From Stenotrophomonas sp. 24(2023) (GTDB taxonomy: Bacteria; Pseudomonadota; Gammaproteobacteria; Xanthomonadales; Xanthomonadaceae): DNA of 64,000 nucleotides. Below, piece by piece: positions 10,041 through 21,334 of the stretch. The DNA is taken from NCBI RefSeq assembly GCF_030913365.1, contig NZ_CP133160.1, positions 2,890,001 through 2,954,000 of the forward strand, read 5' to 3'. How positions within the stretch are numbered: position 1 is the stretch's first letter; each line of letters opens with the position of its first letter. The position numbers and the translations under genes were made by a program. The notes under the pieces were generated by a model. It was not told the origin of the DNA, ran no database searches, and saw only the letters and a list, made by a program, of their open reading frames with translations.

Positions 10041-11459
10041 TCAGACGATTCTTACCCGTTCGTGTGAGGCGGAAATGTTCATGGCTTCACGATACTTCGC
10101 CACGGTGCGTCGCGCCACAGGAATTCCCGACGATTTGAGCAGGTCAGCCAGCTTGGCGTCAGAAAGGGGCTTGCGCGGGTTCTCGTCGTCGATCAGGCGC
10201 CGGATCATGGCCTGGATGGCCGTGCTGGAGGCTTCGCCGCCGCCGTCGGTGTCGATGCCGGAGGCGAAGAAGGCCCGCAGGGGCAGGGTGCCGCGCGGGG
10301 TCCGGACGTGCTTGCGGGCGATGGCCCGGGACACGGTGGACTCGTGCAGGCCCAGTTCGGCGGCCACTTCGCGCAGGGTCAGCGGGCGCAGTGCCTGTTC
10401 ACCGAACTCCAGGAAGCCGGCCTGGTGCAGCAGCAGGGCCCGCACCACCCGCAGCAGGGTCTCGCCACGGGCCTGCAGGCCCTTGAGCAGCCAGCGGGCC
10501 TCCTGCAGCTGGGCGCGCAGGTAGCCGGCATCGGCCTCGCCGCAGCGGCGGATCATCTGTTCGTAGCCCCGGTGGATGACCACCTTGGGCCCGGCATGGC
10601 CGGCCAGGGCGGCCCGCCAGACGCCGTTGTGGCGCCAGACCACCACGTCCGGCACCACATAGGTGTCCTGCGACAGCGGGGCGATCTGGCTGCCCGGGCG
10701 CGGGTCCAGCGAGCGCAGCAGGGCCACGGCGGTATCCACCTGCTCCAGCGGCTGCTTCAGTTCATGGGCCAGCCCGGCCACGCCGCTGCGCGGCAGGCGT
10801 TCCAGCGGGCCGGCGGCGATCTGCCGGGCCAGGGGCAGCCCGGGGGTGTCCGGGTCGAGCAGGTCCAGCTGCAGCTGCAGGCATTCGCCCAGGCTGCGGG
10901 CGGCCACGCCGACCGGGTCGAAGCGCTGCACCTGGTGCAGCACGGTCAGGATCTCATCCTCATCGGCGACGAGCGCCGGGCGCAGGGTGTCGGCGATGGC
11001 GGACAGGGGCTCGCGCAGGTAGCCGTCCTCGTCCAGGGCATCGATCAGGGCCACGCCGATGCTGCGGTCGCGCGCGGACAGGTGCGACAGGTGCAGCTGC
11101 CACAGCAGGTGGTCGGCCAGGGTTTCGGTCTCGGCGATGCGCTCGGCGGCACTGCCGCCGTCATCGTCATCGAAGCTGCCGCCGCTGCCGGGCGTGCTCC
11201 AGTCCGGTTCGGACGGGGCCTCCCAGTCCTCGCCGCCTTCGCTGGCGGCGTCCGTGGCGGGGGCATCGCTGCTGCCGTCACCGGCGTCACCGCCGGGGCC
11301 TTCGTTGTCGGCCCAGTCCAGCAGCGGGTTGCTTTCCACGGCCGCGGCGATTTCCGCGTCCAGCTCGACCGTGGACATCTGCAGCAGCTTGATCGCCTGC
11401 TGCAGCTGGGGGGTCATCACCAGCTGCTGTCCCAACGATGTCTGCAGCCGTGTCTTCAT
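10041..11459 (-). CDS. rpoN: RNA polymerase sigma-54 factor
   Basis: A 472-residue sigma-54. Region I is a glutamine-rich start (QQLVMTPQLQQAIKLLQMS) that contacts activators. It is followed by an acidic linker (about 50-110, rich in Asp/Gly/Ser), the core-binding domain, a helix-turn-helix (LREVAAELGLHESTVSRAI) and the RpoN box ARRTVAKYRE at about 449-458, which reads the -24 element. It is downstream of lptB (42-bp gap) and upstream of hpf and ptsN, the standard proteobacterial arrangement. Confidence 0.96.
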   Translation of the reverse strand: MKTRLQTSLGQQLVMTPQLQQAIKLLQMSTVELDAEIAAAVESNPLLDWADNEGPGGDAGDGSSDAPATDAASEGGEDWEAPSEPDWSTPGSGGSFDDDDGGSAAERIAETETLADHLLWQLHLSHLSARDRSIGVALIDALDEDGYLREPLSAIADTLRPALVADEDEILTVLHQVQRFDPVGVAARSLGECLQLQLDLLDPDTPGLPLARQIAAGPLERLPRSGVAGLAHELKQPLEQVDTAVALLRSLDPRPGSQIAPLSQDTYVVPDVVVWRHNGVWRAALAGHAGPKVVIHRGYEQMIRRCGEADAGYLRAQLQEARWLLKGLQARGETLLRVVRALLLHQAGFLEFGEQALRPLTLREVAAELGLHESTVSRAIARKHVRTPRGTLPLRAFFASGIDTDGGGEASSTAIQAMIRRLIDDENPRKPLSDAKLADLLKSSGIPVARRTVAKYREAMNISASHERVRIV

Positions 11460-11501
11460 ACCTGTGCCGAGCGGAAGGAGGAAGGCACGACCGGCGCCGG
11501 A

Positions 11502-12221
11502 TCAGAGCTTGAAGGTGTCCCCAAGGTAGACGCGGCGCACGTCGGCGTTGTCCAGGATCGCCTCCGGCGAGCCCTGGGCCAGCACGGTGCCCTCGGCGAG
11601 GATATACGCGCGGTCGCAGATTCCCAAGGTTTCGCGCACGTTGTGATCGGTGATCAGCACGCCGATGCCACGCTGCTTGAGGTGGGTGACGATGCGCTGG
11701 ATTTCACCGACCGAGATCGGGTCCACGCCGGCAAACGGTTCGTCCAGCAGGATCAGCCGCGGCTGGGCGGCCAGGGCGCGGGCGATCTCGCAGCGGCGGC
11801 GCTCGCCGCCGGACAGGCTGGCACCGAGCTGGTCGGCCACGTGGCCCAGCTGCAGTTCGTCCAGCAGGCCGGCCAGTTCACGTTCGCGGCCGGCCGCATC
11901 CAGGTCCGGGCGCAGTTCCAGCACCAGGCGGATGTTGTCGGCCACGGTCAGCTTGCGGAACACCGACGGTTCCTGCGGCAGGTAGCCCACGCCCTGCTTG
12001 GCGCGGGTGTACATGGGGTCGGCGGTGATGTCCTTGCCGTCCAGCACGATGCTGCCGGCGTCGGCCTGGACCAGGCCGACGATCATGTAGAAGCAGGTGG
12101 TCTTGCCGGCACCGTTCGGGCCGAGCAGGCCGACCACTTCGCCGGCATCGAGGGTCAGCCCGAAGTCCTTGACGACTTCGCGCTGCTTGTAGCGCTTGCG
12201 CAGGCCTTTGGCGACGAGCAT
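11502..12221 (-). CDS. lptB: LPS export ABC transporter ATP-binding protein LptB
   Basis: A 239-residue cytoplasmic ATPase that drives LPS extraction with LptFG. Walker [10 protein letters not shown] (about 35-43), the ABC signature [15 protein letters not shown] (about 137-150), Walker [14 protein letters not shown] and the switch His in ITDHNVRET are all visible. Its ATG shares one base with the lptA stop (TAATG), which implies coupled translation. It belongs to the kdsD-kdsC-lptC-lptA-lptB-rpoN run. Confidence 0.96.
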   Translation of the reverse strand: MLVAKGLRKRYKQREVVKDFGLTLDAGEVVGLLGPNGAGKTTCFYMIVGLVQADAGSIVLDGKDITADPMYTRAKQGVGYLPQEPSVFRKLTVADNIRLVLELRPDLDAAGRERELAGLLDELQLGHVADQLGASLSGGERRRCEIARALAAQPRLILLDEPFAGVDPISVGEIQRIVTHLKQRGIGVLITDHNVRETLGICDRAYILAEGTVLAQGSPEAILDNADVRRVYLGDTFKL

Positions 12222-12790
12222 TACTTCTTGCTCCCGGTGGCTGCGGGCTGGGCCGGGGGCCTGGCCGGCGTTGCCGGCTTTGCGGCCGGTGCGGCGGCGC
12301 CCGGGGTCTTGTTCTTGGGCGGAATGACCGAGCGCACGCGGGTGCCGTCGCCGCCGCTGTTCATTTCGCCGGTCTTGGTGTTGTAGGTCATGCGCTGGCC
12401 GGCATTGGTGCCGCGCTCGCTGGTGACCTTGTAGTTGCCGGTCAGGGTGACGATGTCGGTCTTGATGTCGTAGTCGATCTTGTCGGCCACCGCGTCCATC
12501 CAGGTGCCGTCGTCGAGCTGCTGCTTCAGCTTGGCCTGCTTGCCGGTGAACACGGCGCGCACGGGCTCACCGTCCTTCAGGTACACCTCGGCCTGGTCCG
12601 AACGCATGTCCAGCGTGCCCTGGGTGATCACCACGTTGCCGGACAGGGTGGTCTTGCCGTCACCGGTGAGGGTGCCGGACTGGGTGGCGGCGTCGATGAC
12701 CATTTCCTGGTCGCGGTCCGTGGACTTCGCGCTGGCCAGGCCAGGGATCATCAGACAGAGCGCGCAGAAAGCTGCAAAGGGAATCTTCAT
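12221..12790 (-). CDS. lptA: LPS transport periplasmic protein LptA
   Basis: A 189-residue periplasmic bridge protein of the Lpt machine. The signal peptide runs from [21 protein letters not shown]. The OstA/LptA beta-jellyroll has the phrases [19 protein letters not shown] and [14 protein letters not shown]. The C terminus (about 155-189) is a proline/alanine-rich tail ending in a Lys pair, longer than the E. coli protein and probably disordered. The start at 12790 was selected for the signal sequence. Confidence 0.92.
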   Translation of the reverse strand: MKIPFAAFCALCLMIPGLASAKSTDRDQEMVIDAATQSGTLTGDGKTTLSGNVVITQGTLDMRSDQAEVYLKDGEPVRAVFTGKQAKLKQQLDDGTWMDAVADKIDYDIKTDIVTLTGNYKVTSERGTNAGQRMTYNTKTGEMNSGGDGTRVRSVIPPKNKTPGAAAPAAKPATPARPPAQPAATGSKK

Positions 12791-12846
12791 CGGGGTCCAT
12801 TGTGCCGGGGTGGGTCGTCTGGGCAGGCCAGTCGGGGCGTCGGGGG

Positions 12847-13407
12847 TCATCGGCGGGGCGTGTAGCGGCCCTTGGCCTGGCTCAGGAAATGATACGTGTT
12901 GTTCTTGGAATCGACCTCGAACCCTACGCCGGACTGCTCCATGCCGGGCCGGGTCAGCACCACGCGGGCGTCGGTTTTTGCGCGGTCTTCCTTGGGGAAC
13001 ACATCCAGGTGGTCGGTCCGGAAGGTGGTCGGCACCACGCCCGGCGCGGCGGGGCTGTCGCCGGCCACGTCGCCGCGCAGCTTCATTTCGTCGCCCTTGG
13101 CGCTGAGCCAGCCGGTCTTCGCGCGCAGGGTCCAGTGGTTGCCGTCCTTGTCGGGCATCTCGAACACCGGGGTGGCGATGTCCACGGTCTGGTCATCGCG
13201 CTGGCGTTCCAGGCGGGGCGCGCGCAGGGTGGTGGATTCCTGGCCCTTGTCGTCCAGCGAGACGATCTGGAAGTCGTGCAGGATGTAGTCCACGCCGCCG
13301 TCCTGGCCGACGCTGACCGGGCCCTTGTCGCGGTTGCGCAGCAGCGACCAGCCGGTCAGCACGGCCACCACCAGCAGCAGGGCGCCCACGGCGCTGCGCC
13401 AGTTCAT
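12847..13407 (-). CDS. lptC: LPS export system protein LptC
   Basis: A 186-residue bitopic inner-membrane protein with an N-terminal membrane anchor (MNWRSAVGALLLVVAVLTGW) and a periplasmic jellyroll that receives LPS from LptB2FG. Family phrases include VDYILHDFQIVSLDDKG and LRGDVAGDSP. The ATG at 13407 overlaps the kdsC stop by 4 bp, which fixes the start; the open frame further upstream is kdsC read out of frame. Confidence 0.92.
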   Translation of the reverse strand: MNWRSAVGALLLVVAVLTGWSLLRNRDKGPVSVGQDGGVDYILHDFQIVSLDDKGQESTTLRAPRLERQRDDQTVDIATPVFEMPDKDGNHWTLRAKTGWLSAKGDEMKLRGDVAGDSPAAPGVVPTTFRTDHLDVFPKEDRAKTDARVVLTRPGMEQSGVGFEVDSKNNTYHFLSQAKGRYTPRR

Positions 13408-13952
13408 GCGCCGAACCTCGCCAGCACCGCATCGACCTTGCCCTGTGCGGCCAGCAGCACGTCGCACAGTTCGCGGGCGGCGCCGCGGCCACCGGCGGCG
13501 CGGGTCTGCCAGTGCACGCGCTCGGCCACCCACGGGTGGGCATTGGCCGGGGCGACGGCCAGGCCGACCGCGCACAGCGGCGCCAGGTCGGGCAGGTCGT
13601 CACCGAGGAAGGCCACCTGGCCCAGGCCGATGCCTTCTCGCGCGCACAGCGCCTGCACGCTGGCCAGCTTGTCACCCACGGCGATATAGGTCTCGACGCC
13701 CAGGTCGGCACCGCGCCGGAGCGCGGACTGGCTGTTGCGCGCGGTGATGAGCACGGGGTGGATACCGTGCTGCTGCAGCAGTTTCAGTCCCAGGCCGTCC
13801 TGCACGAAGTACGCCTTGCTCTCGTTGCCCTCATGGTCGTAGTACAGCTGACCATCGGTGAGCGTACCGTCCACGTCGAAGCAGGCCAGGCGGATGCCGG
13901 CCGCAGTGGCATGCAGGTGGGCGGGGAAGGCGGGCAGGGGGGACCAGGGCAT
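13404..13952 (-). CDS. kdsC: 3-deoxy-D-manno-octulosonate 8-phosphate phosphatase KdsC
   Basis: A 182-residue HAD-family tetrameric phosphatase that dephosphorylates Kdo-8-P. The nucleophile motif is FDVDGTLTDG (about 25-34), motif II is ITARNSQ and motif IV is FLGDDLPDL. The length fits the capless KdsC type. It lies 51 bp downstream of kdsD and overlaps lptC, coupling Kdo synthesis with LPS transport in one operon. Confidence 0.95.
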   Translation of the reverse strand: MPWSPLPAFPAHLHATAAGIRLACFDVDGTLTDGQLYYDHEGNESKAYFVQDGLGLKLLQQHGIHPVLITARNSQSALRRGADLGVETYIAVGDKLASVQALCAREGIGLGQVAFLGDDLPDLAPLCAVGLAVAPANAHPWVAERVHWQTRAAGGRGAARELCDVLLAAQGKVDAVLARFGA

Positions 13953-14003
13953 CAGGCTGTCGATCTCGGGCGTGGTATCTGAATGGGGTCTGCGGACTGT
14001 CGG

Positions 14004-15008
14004 TTAAACCACCCGGGCCCGCAACAGGTCATGAATGTTCAGCGCACCCACGGCCCGGCCCTGGCCATCGACCACGATCAGGCCGTTGATCTTGTGGGTT
14101 TCCATCAGCCGGGCGGCCTCCACCGCCAGCTGGTCGGCGCCGATGGTGCGCGGCTGGCGGGTCATTACATCGGCGATCCTGGCCGTGCGCACGTCCAGGT
14201 CGGTATCCAGCGCCCGGCGCAGGTCGCCGTCGGTGAACAGGCCGATCAGCACGCCGTCGGCATCGACCACGGCCGTCATGCCCAGCCGCTTGCGGCTCAT
14301 TTCCACCAGGGCCTGGCTGAGGCTGGCGCCGGCATCGACCTTGGGCAGGTCTTCGCCGGTGTGCATCACATCGGTGATGTGCAGCAGCAGGCGGCGGCCG
14401 AGGCTGCCGGCCGGGTGGGAACGGGCGAAATCGTCGGCGGTGAAGCCGCGCGCATCCAGCAGGGCCACCGCCAGGGCGTCGCCCATGGCCAGCGAGGCGG
14501 TGGTGCTGGAGGTCGGGGCCAGCGCCAGCGGGCAGGCCTCGGCCGGTACGCTCACATCCAGATGCACGTCGGCGGCGGTGGCCAGGCTGGACTGCGGCCG
14601 GCCGGTCATGGAAATCAAGACGTTGCCCTGGCGCTTGAGCACCGGCAGCAGCATCAGCACCTCGTCCGATTCGCCCGAATAGGACAGGGCCAGCACCACG
14701 TCGTCCTCGGTGATCATGCCCAGGTCGCCATGGCCGGCTTCGCCGGGGTGCACGTAGAACGCCGGGGTGCCGGTGGAGGCCAGGGTGGCGGCGATCTTGC
14801 GGGCGATATGGCCCGATTTGCCCATGCCGGTGGCGACCACCCGGCCACGGCTGCCCAGGATGGCCTGGCAGGCCTGCTGGAAGGCGTCGCCCAGCCGGGC
14901 AGCCACGGCGTCCAGTGCCTGCTGCTCGATGGCGAACACGCGGCGGCCGCTGGCCACCAGCGCGGCGGGGTCGACGGTGTCGGTACGGGGGGGCAGGAGA
15001 TCAGCCAT
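14004..15008 (-). CDS. kdsD: D-arabinose 5-phosphate isomerase KdsD (SIS plus CBS domains)
   Basis: A 334-residue enzyme that converts ribulose 5-phosphate to arabinose 5-phosphate for Kdo synthesis. The N-terminal SIS domain is seen in VVATGMGKSGHIARK (about 60) and YSGESDE. The tandem CBS domains (about 205-330) contain GLFTDGDLRRAL. The ATG at 15008 begins MADLLPPRTD; a much longer frame upstream runs antisense through murA and is not real. It is divergent from ibaG (53-bp gap), so both promoters must lie in 15009-15061. Confidence 0.94.
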   Translation of the reverse strand: MADLLPPRTDTVDPAALVASGRRVFAIEQQALDAVAARLGDAFQQACQAILGSRGRVVATGMGKSGHIARKIAATLASTGTPAFYVHPGEAGHGDLGMITEDDVVLALSYSGESDEVLMLLPVLKRQGNVLISMTGRPQSSLATAADVHLDVSVPAEACPLALAPTSSTTASLAMGDALAVALLDARGFTADDFARSHPAGSLGRRLLLHITDVMHTGEDLPKVDAGASLSQALVEMSRKRLGMTAVVDADGVLIGLFTDGDLRRALDTDLDVRTARIADVMTRQPRTIGADQLAVEAARLMETHKINGLIVVDGQGRAVGALNIHDLLRARVV

Positions 15009-15061
15009 GCGAAGGCCACGCAGCGGAGTAGAATGACTGCACATTTTATTAGGAAAGCCCG

Positions 15062-16891
<1,830 letters not shown>

Positions 16892-16892
16892 T

Positions 16893-16920
16893 GAAAACGC
16901 CCGGGAAACCGGGCGTTTTC
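16893..16920 (+). terminator. Intrinsic terminator after the ibaG-murA operon
   Basis: A perfect 12-bp stem (GAAAACGCCCGG with its complement) around a GAAA loop, whose 3' arm runs into TTTTC. It starts 2 bases after the stop of the EF-hand gene, so it ends the plus-strand operon. The symmetric A/T ends may let it work in both directions for the facing DUF3108 gene. Confidence 0.9.
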
Positions 16921-16952
16921 TGTTGCACACGCGGGGGCGATGCCCGTCGCGG

Positions 16953-17645
16953 TCAGTTCACCGCCTTGATGGTCAGGTCCAGCGCATCGCGGCCGTTCTC
17001 ACGCTGCAGCAGGCGCGCCGGCACCGGCAGCTGCGGCACGATCCAGGCCAGCAGCTCCTTGTTGCCGTCCACGCGCGAGACCTTGGTGGCGTCGTAGTTC
17101 TTGCCGCCCACCGAGACCTGTTCCTTGCCGACCACGGTGTAGGTCATCGGCTTGATGCGGCCTTCGTCGACCATGCGATAGCTCAGCGGCTTGTTGGCCG
17201 CCAGGTCGCGCACGATCGCCAGGTTGATCAGCAGCGCATCCAGGTCGCCGGCCTTCAGGGCCACCGGGCCACGGCGGTCCGGCTTCAGGTCGCCGGTCCA
17301 GGTGGCCTGGTTGCTGGTCCAGTTGTAGTTGGCCTGCACGTTGCGCTTTTTCACCAGCAGCACCGAGCTGTCCTGGCTGCTGAGCGGGCGCAGCTGGCCG
17401 TTGGCTTCCTCGAACACGGTGCTCTGGCTCAGGTCGGCCAGCTGGTTCTTCACCTTCAGGCTGTAGCGCCACTTGTTGGCACCTTCGCTGCTCACGCTCA
17501 TGGTGCCGTTGGCCTGCATGCCCATGTAGCTGGCCAGGTAATCGGCCTGGAACGGCTTCACCGGTTGCGCGGCCAGCACGGGCAGGCTGGCCAGCGACAG
17601 CGCGGCGGCGGCGATCCAGTTCAGCGGGCGGGTCAGGGTATTCAT
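16953..17645 (-). CDS. DUF3108 domain secreted protein (copy A)
   Basis: A 230-residue periplasmic protein with a signal peptide ending near VLA-AQ (about residue 26). The DUF3108 core shows FQADYLASYMGMQANGTMSV at its start, YNWTSNQATWTGDLKPD in the middle and ALLINLAIVRDL, and ends with LLQRENGRDALDLTI. The function of the domain is unknown. It is immediately downstream (2 bp) of a paralogue with the same phrase order, so the pair looks like a tandem duplication. It faces the murA operon. Confidence 0.85.
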   Translation of the reverse strand: MNTLTRPLNWIAAAALSLASLPVLAAQPVKPFQADYLASYMGMQANGTMSVSSEGANKWRYSLKVKNQLADLSQSTVFEEANGQLRPLSSQDSSVLLVKKRNVQANYNWTSNQATWTGDLKPDRRGPVALKAGDLDALLINLAIVRDLAANKPLSYRMVDEGRIKPMTYTVVGKEQVSVGGKNYDATKVSRVDGNKELLAWIVPQLPVPARLLQRENGRDALDLTIKAVN

Positions 17646-17647
17646 GG

Positions 17648-18469
17648 TCAGACTCCTTGGTATTCGATCAGGCGCAGGTCGATGCGATCTTCGCCGTCTT
17701 CGCGTTGCAGGATGCGCACGGGCGTCGGCACGCCGTTGGCGATCCAGAGGATGGTTTCATCGCGGCCGCCGTTGCTGCGGTACACGCGAAGTGCGTTGTA
17801 GGACAGCTCACCGACCTGCACGTTCTCGGTGTCGGTGGCCGCCTGGTAGTCGTGTTCGCGGACCTTGCCCATGTCCACGTAGCGGTAGTGCATGGACGCG
17901 CCCGGGTGCGCGTCGCGCATGATCGACAGGTTGATCAGCAGCGCGCTCTGGTCACCGGCCTGCAGCGGGATGGGCTGGGTGCGTTCCTTCTTCAGGTCGC
18001 CGGTCCACTGCGCGGTGCCGGCCTGCCAGTTGTAGAGGCCCACGGCCTTCTTGCCCAGGAACAGGCCCTTGCGCACCGTGCTCTGGCTCAGCGGCGCGTA
18101 GCTGTTGCCGCGCTGCTCGAAGACCGTGCTCTGTTCGATGTTCAGGCCCAGGATGCTGGCGAAGCCGCGGCGCCCGATGACCTGCATGTCCACCCGCCAC
18201 TGGTCGCCGCCGGTGTGGGTGACCTTCATGGTGGCATCACCGGCTTCCTTGCCCTTGTAGAAGGCCTGGTAGGTGGCGGTGAAGGGTTGCAGCGGGGGGG
18301 CTTCCCAGGCCATCGGCGGCAGCGCCGGCAGTGCCGGGACCTCGGCAGGGCTGGCCGCCGTGCTGGCCGGGGCCGGCACGGTGGGGGCCGGCGCATGCTC
18401 CTGTGCGGACACGGCGGGGCCGAGCAGGGCGGTCAGCAGCAACACGGGCGTGCACAGCGTCTTGTTCAT
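17648..18469 (-). CDS. DUF3108 domain secreted protein (copy B, with Pro/Ala linker)
   Basis: A 273-residue secreted protein paralogous to the gene after it: FTATYQAFYKGKEAGDATMK, YNWQAGTAQWTGDLKKE and ILQREDGEDRIDLRL align with copy A. It differs by a Pro/Ala-rich segment of about 40 residues between the signal peptide (ending about residue 22) and the domain, probably a flexible linker. It lies in a likely operon with copy A, and purN starts a separate unit upstream. The function is unknown. Confidence 0.85.
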   Translation of the reverse strand: MNKTLCTPVLLLTALLGPAVSAQEHAPAPTVPAPASTAASPAEVPALPALPPMAWEAPPLQPFTATYQAFYKGKEAGDATMKVTHTGGDQWRVDMQVIGRRGFASILGLNIEQSTVFEQRGNSYAPLSQSTVRKGLFLGKKAVGLYNWQAGTAQWTGDLKKERTQPIPLQAGDQSALLINLSIMRDAHPGASMHYRYVDMGKVREHDYQAATDTENVQVGELSYNALRVYRSNGGRDETILWIANGVPTPVRILQREDGEDRIDLRLIEYQGV

Positions 18470-18536
18470 ACCGGGCAGGAATGAGGTGAGGGGGCAGGAT
18501 GCCAGTTCAGCGGTCAGCAGCGCGTGTGGGCGCCAC

Positions 18537-19223
18537 TCACCTGTTCAGCTGTCCGGCGGAATCTAGGTGCAGCGGCTTGAACAGGGGGTGATCGTCCAGC
18601 AGCAGCTGGCCCTCCCGTTCAGCCACGCGGCCGCTGCACAGCACCTGCAGGCTGGCGATCAGCAGCGGGTGTTCCACGGCCAGCACGCGGCGGGCCAGGC
18701 GTTCGGCGTCGTCGCCGGGCAGCACCGGGACCGCGGCCTGGGCCAGTACGGTGCCGGCATCCAGTTCGGGCACCACGAAGTGCACGCTGGCGCCGTGTTC
18801 GGCATCGCCGGCTTCCAGCGCGCGGGCATGGGTGTGCAGGCCCTTGTGGCGGGGCAGCAGCGAGGGATGGATGTTGACCAGCTGGCCCTGGAAGCGGTGC
18901 ACGAAGGCCTCGCCGAGGATGCGCATGTAACCGGCGCAGATGATCCAGTCCGGTGCACAGGCCTGCAGGGCATCGCCCAGGGCGGTGTCAAAGGCGAAGC
19001 GGTCGGCGAAATCGCGGGGCGAACGTGTCCAGCGGCGGCCGGCATCCACGCGCTGCAGGGCGGCTGAATCGCTGCGGTCCGAAAACACGCCCACCACGTC
19101 AGCGGCCAGCTGCCCGGCCGCGATGGCATCGAGGATGGCCTGCAGGTTGCTGCCACGACCGGAGGCCAGTACCGCCAGTCGGGCGCGGGCGGAGGAGGAG
19201 GCGGGCGAAGCGGGCGTGGGCAT
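18537..19223 (-). CDS. purN: Phosphoribosylglycinamide formyltransferase (GAR transformylase 1)
   Basis: A 228-residue N10-formyl-THF-dependent enzyme of purine synthesis. Family motifs are LAVLASGRGSNLQAIL (about 16), ICAGYMRIL, NIHPSLLPRHKGLHTH with the catalytic Asn/His, and HFVVPELDAGTVLAQ with the Asp. The ATG at 19223 was chosen; the longer frame upstream is Pro/Arg-rich and non-homologous. purM lies about 1 kb upstream on the same strand, separated by two membrane-protein genes. Confidence 0.94.
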   Translation of the reverse strand: MPTPASPASSSARARLAVLASGRGSNLQAILDAIAAGQLAADVVGVFSDRSDSAALQRVDAGRRWTRSPRDFADRFAFDTALGDALQACAPDWIICAGYMRILGEAFVHRFQGQLVNIHPSLLPRHKGLHTHARALEAGDAEHGASVHFVVPELDAGTVLAQAAVPVLPGDDAERLARRVLAVEHPLLIASLQVLCSGRVAEREGQLLLDDHPLFKPLHLDSAGQLNR

Positions 19224-19260
19224 GGTGTCGATCGGGTGGGGGCGGCCCGGGGCCGGGGGA

Positions 19261-19677
19261 TCAGGCGCTGAGGTGCGCGCCCTGGTCGAACTGGGCGGCC
19301 ACCTCGGGCTTGCGCAGCAGGTACACCGCATAACCGGTCAGCGCGATGCCCAGCGGGCCGGCCAGCACCGCCAGCCAGGCCGCGCGCTGGCACCAGGCCA
19401 GCTGGCTGCGCTGGCCGAGCAGCCGTGCCGTGCGCAGCTGCAGCAGGCACAGCAGGGCCGCGATGAGCGCCGTCGTGGCATAGACCACGGCCAGCACGGT
19501 GGCACTGCCGCCGCCGGCGCGCCCGACCAGCACGAGGGCGCCGAAGCCCAGGAAGCAGACGGCGGCCACGCCATGGAAGGCGGACAGCGCGTAGAACAGG
19601 ATCTTCAACGTGTACAGGTGGCTGGCCAGCTGCAGTTCGGCCAGGCTCTGTCGGGGCAGCGGCGGGGGCGTGTTCAT
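19261..19677 (-). CDS. Small integral membrane protein (unknown)
   Basis: A 138-residue protein with about four predicted membrane helices (VAAVCFLGFGALVLV, ATVLAVVYATTALIAALLCLL, LAVLAGPLGIALTGYAVYLL and a weaker first segment). It begins with a Pro-rich tip, MNTPPPLPRQ. It overlaps the preceding gene by 4 bp, and both share a layout of Pro-rich N terminus, four helices and a basic end near LRKPEV/LKPSVKAAF, so they may be paralogues. The start at 19677 is fixed by the overlap. No function is assigned. Confidence 0.7.
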   Translation of the reverse strand: MNTPPPLPRQSLAELQLASHLYTLKILFYALSAFHGVAAVCFLGFGALVLVGRAGGGSATVLAVVYATTALIAALLCLLQLRTARLLGQRSQLAWCQRAAWLAVLAGPLGIALTGYAVYLLRKPEVAAQFDQGAHLSA

Positions 19678-20156
19678 GCCGGGGCCTGCCCGAAGGCGGC
19701 TTTCACCGAGGGCTTGAGCAGCACGATCAGGGTGAACACGCCCAGCACGGTACCGAACGGGGTGAACAGGCAGGAAAGGGCGGCGATCACCATGCACAGC
19801 AGATAGCGGCGCCGCTGCTTCAGGCAGCGCCCGGCATAGGCGATCAGGGCGGCCATTGCCAGGCCGCAGCTGACGATGCCCGCGCCCATGATGATGAACA
19901 TCCAGCCCATGAACCGCTGCTCGTGCGGCGAGGGCGGCCGGCCATTGGAGTCCATAGGCAGGGTGCCGGTGAGCATCGCGGCGCCCATCACGATGTGAAT
20001 GACGAAGATCAGCGCGAACACGGCGGCCAGGCCGGCCACCACATAGTGGAAGATCGACAGCAGGCGCAGGTGGTCGATGTCCTGCGGGGTCAGCGGTGGC
20101 GCAACCGGGGCCGGGGGCGGCACCGGTGCGGCGGGCAGGGGAGGCGTAGCGTCCAT
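19674..20156 (-). CDS. Small integral membrane protein (unknown), paired with the next gene
   Basis: A 160-residue protein with a Pro/Ala-rich N-terminal 25 residues and about four membrane helices (VVAGLAAVFALIFVIHIVMG, MGWMFIIMGAGIVSCGLAMAALIAYAG, YLLCMVIAALSCLFTPFGTVLGVFTLIVLL). It sits 21 bp downstream of purM and overlaps the following membrane-protein gene by 4 bp, so both are probably co-transcribed with purM. The family is not recognised. Confidence 0.7.
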   Translation of the reverse strand: MDATPPLPAAPVPPPAPVAPPLTPQDIDHLRLLSIFHYVVAGLAAVFALIFVIHIVMGAAMLTGTLPMDSNGRPPSPHEQRFMGWMFIIMGAGIVSCGLAMAALIAYAGRCLKQRRRYLLCMVIAALSCLFTPFGTVLGVFTLIVLLKPSVKAAFGQAPA

Positions 20157-20177
20157 GCGGGCTCCTTTGGGTGGGTA

Positions 20178-21236
20178 TCAGGCGATGTGGACGCGTTCGT
20201 CGCCCTGGGCGGCGGTCACCTGGCCGATGGTCCAGTGGGCCAGGTCCAGCGCCTGCAGGGCCTGGCCGATGGACGCCACCTGTTCGGGGGCGACGATCAG
20301 CACGAAGCCGATGCCACAGTTGAAGGTACGCCACATCTCGCTGTCGGCCACGGCACCTTCCTGCTGCAGCCACTGGAACACCGGCGGCAGCGGCCAGGCC
20401 GAGGCCTGGATGTCCAGCCCCAGACCGTCGGGCACCACGCGGATGATGTTCTCGGTCAGGCCACCGCCGGTGATGTGGGCCATGCCGTGGATGGCCGGGC
20501 CGTGCGACTTCAGCAGCGACAGCAGCGGCTTGACGTACAGGCGGGTCGGCGCCATCAGCGCATCGACCAGCTTCACGCCGCCGTCCAGTTCCAGTTCGGC
20601 CGGGCGGCCGGCACGGTCATAGATGCGGCGGATCAGCGAGTAGCCGTTGGAATGCGGGCCGGAGGAGGCGATGCCGATCAGCACGTCGCCCTCGCGCACG
20701 GCGGCGCCGTCCTTCAGCTCGCTCTTTTCCACGCCGGCCACGGTGAAGCCGGCCAGGTCGTATTCGCCCGGGGCATACATGTCGGGCATTTCAGCGGTTT
20801 CACCGCCGATCAGGGCGCAGCCGGCTTCGGTGCAGCCCTGGGCGATGCCGCCAACCACGGCCGCGGCGGTATCCACGTCCAGCTTGCCGGTGGCGAAATA
20901 GTCCAGGAAGAACAGCGGCTCCGCGCCTTGCACCAGCACGTCGTTCACGCACATGGCCACCAGGTCGATGCCGATGGTGTCGTGGCGGTTCAGCTGGTGG
21001 GCCAGCTTCAGCTTGGTGCCCACGCCGTCCGTACCGGACACCAGGACCGGTTCGCGGTACTTGCTGGACAGGTCGAACAGGGCACCGAAGCCGCCCAGGC
21101 CGCCCATCACCTCCGGGCGGAAGCTGCGCTTGACCAGCGGCTTGATGCGCTCGACCAGCGCATTGCCGGCATCGATGTCAACGCCCGCGTCACGGTAGGT
21201 GAGGGGGGCGGGGGCGGAAGACGGGATGTTGGTCAC
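20178..21236 (-). CDS. purM: Phosphoribosylformylglycinamidine cyclo-ligase (AIR synthetase)
   Basis: A 352-residue enzyme that makes aminoimidazole ribotide in purine synthesis. Motifs include [55 protein letters not shown] and [11 protein letters not shown]. The GTG at 21236 (VTNIPSS) is the best start; an ATG 22 codons further up would extend into the divergent promoter region. It is divergent from the DUF2066 gene. Confidence 0.93.
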   Translation of the reverse strand: MTNIPSSAPAPLTYRDAGVDIDAGNALVERIKPLVKRSFRPEVMGGLGGFGALFDLSSKYREPVLVSGTDGVGTKLKLAHQLNRHDTIGIDLVAMCVNDVLVQGAEPLFFLDYFATGKLDVDTAAAVVGGIAQGCTEAGCALIGGETAEMPDMYAPGEYDLAGFTVAGVEKSELKDGAAVREGDVLIGIASSGPHSNGYSLIRRIYDRAGRPAELELDGGVKLVDALMAPTRLYVKPLLSLLKSHGPAIHGMAHITGGGLTENIIRVVPDGLGLDIQASAWPLPPVFQWLQQEGAVADSEMWRTFNCGIGFVLIVAPEQVASIGQALQALDLAHWTIGQVTAAQGDERVHIA

Positions 21237-21334
21237 GGGCGTCGGCGCTGGCAGGGGGTGAAACGGCGATTTTAACAGGCCACGTTGGCGTGCAGGCCGC
21301 ATTCGGGCAACAATCTAGGCGGATACGTGAGCCA

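Noticed and set aside
10308..12386. A 692-codon plus-strand open frame across rpoN and lptB
   Set aside because: Both minus-strand genes are fully recognisable there; the plus-strand frame is shadow.
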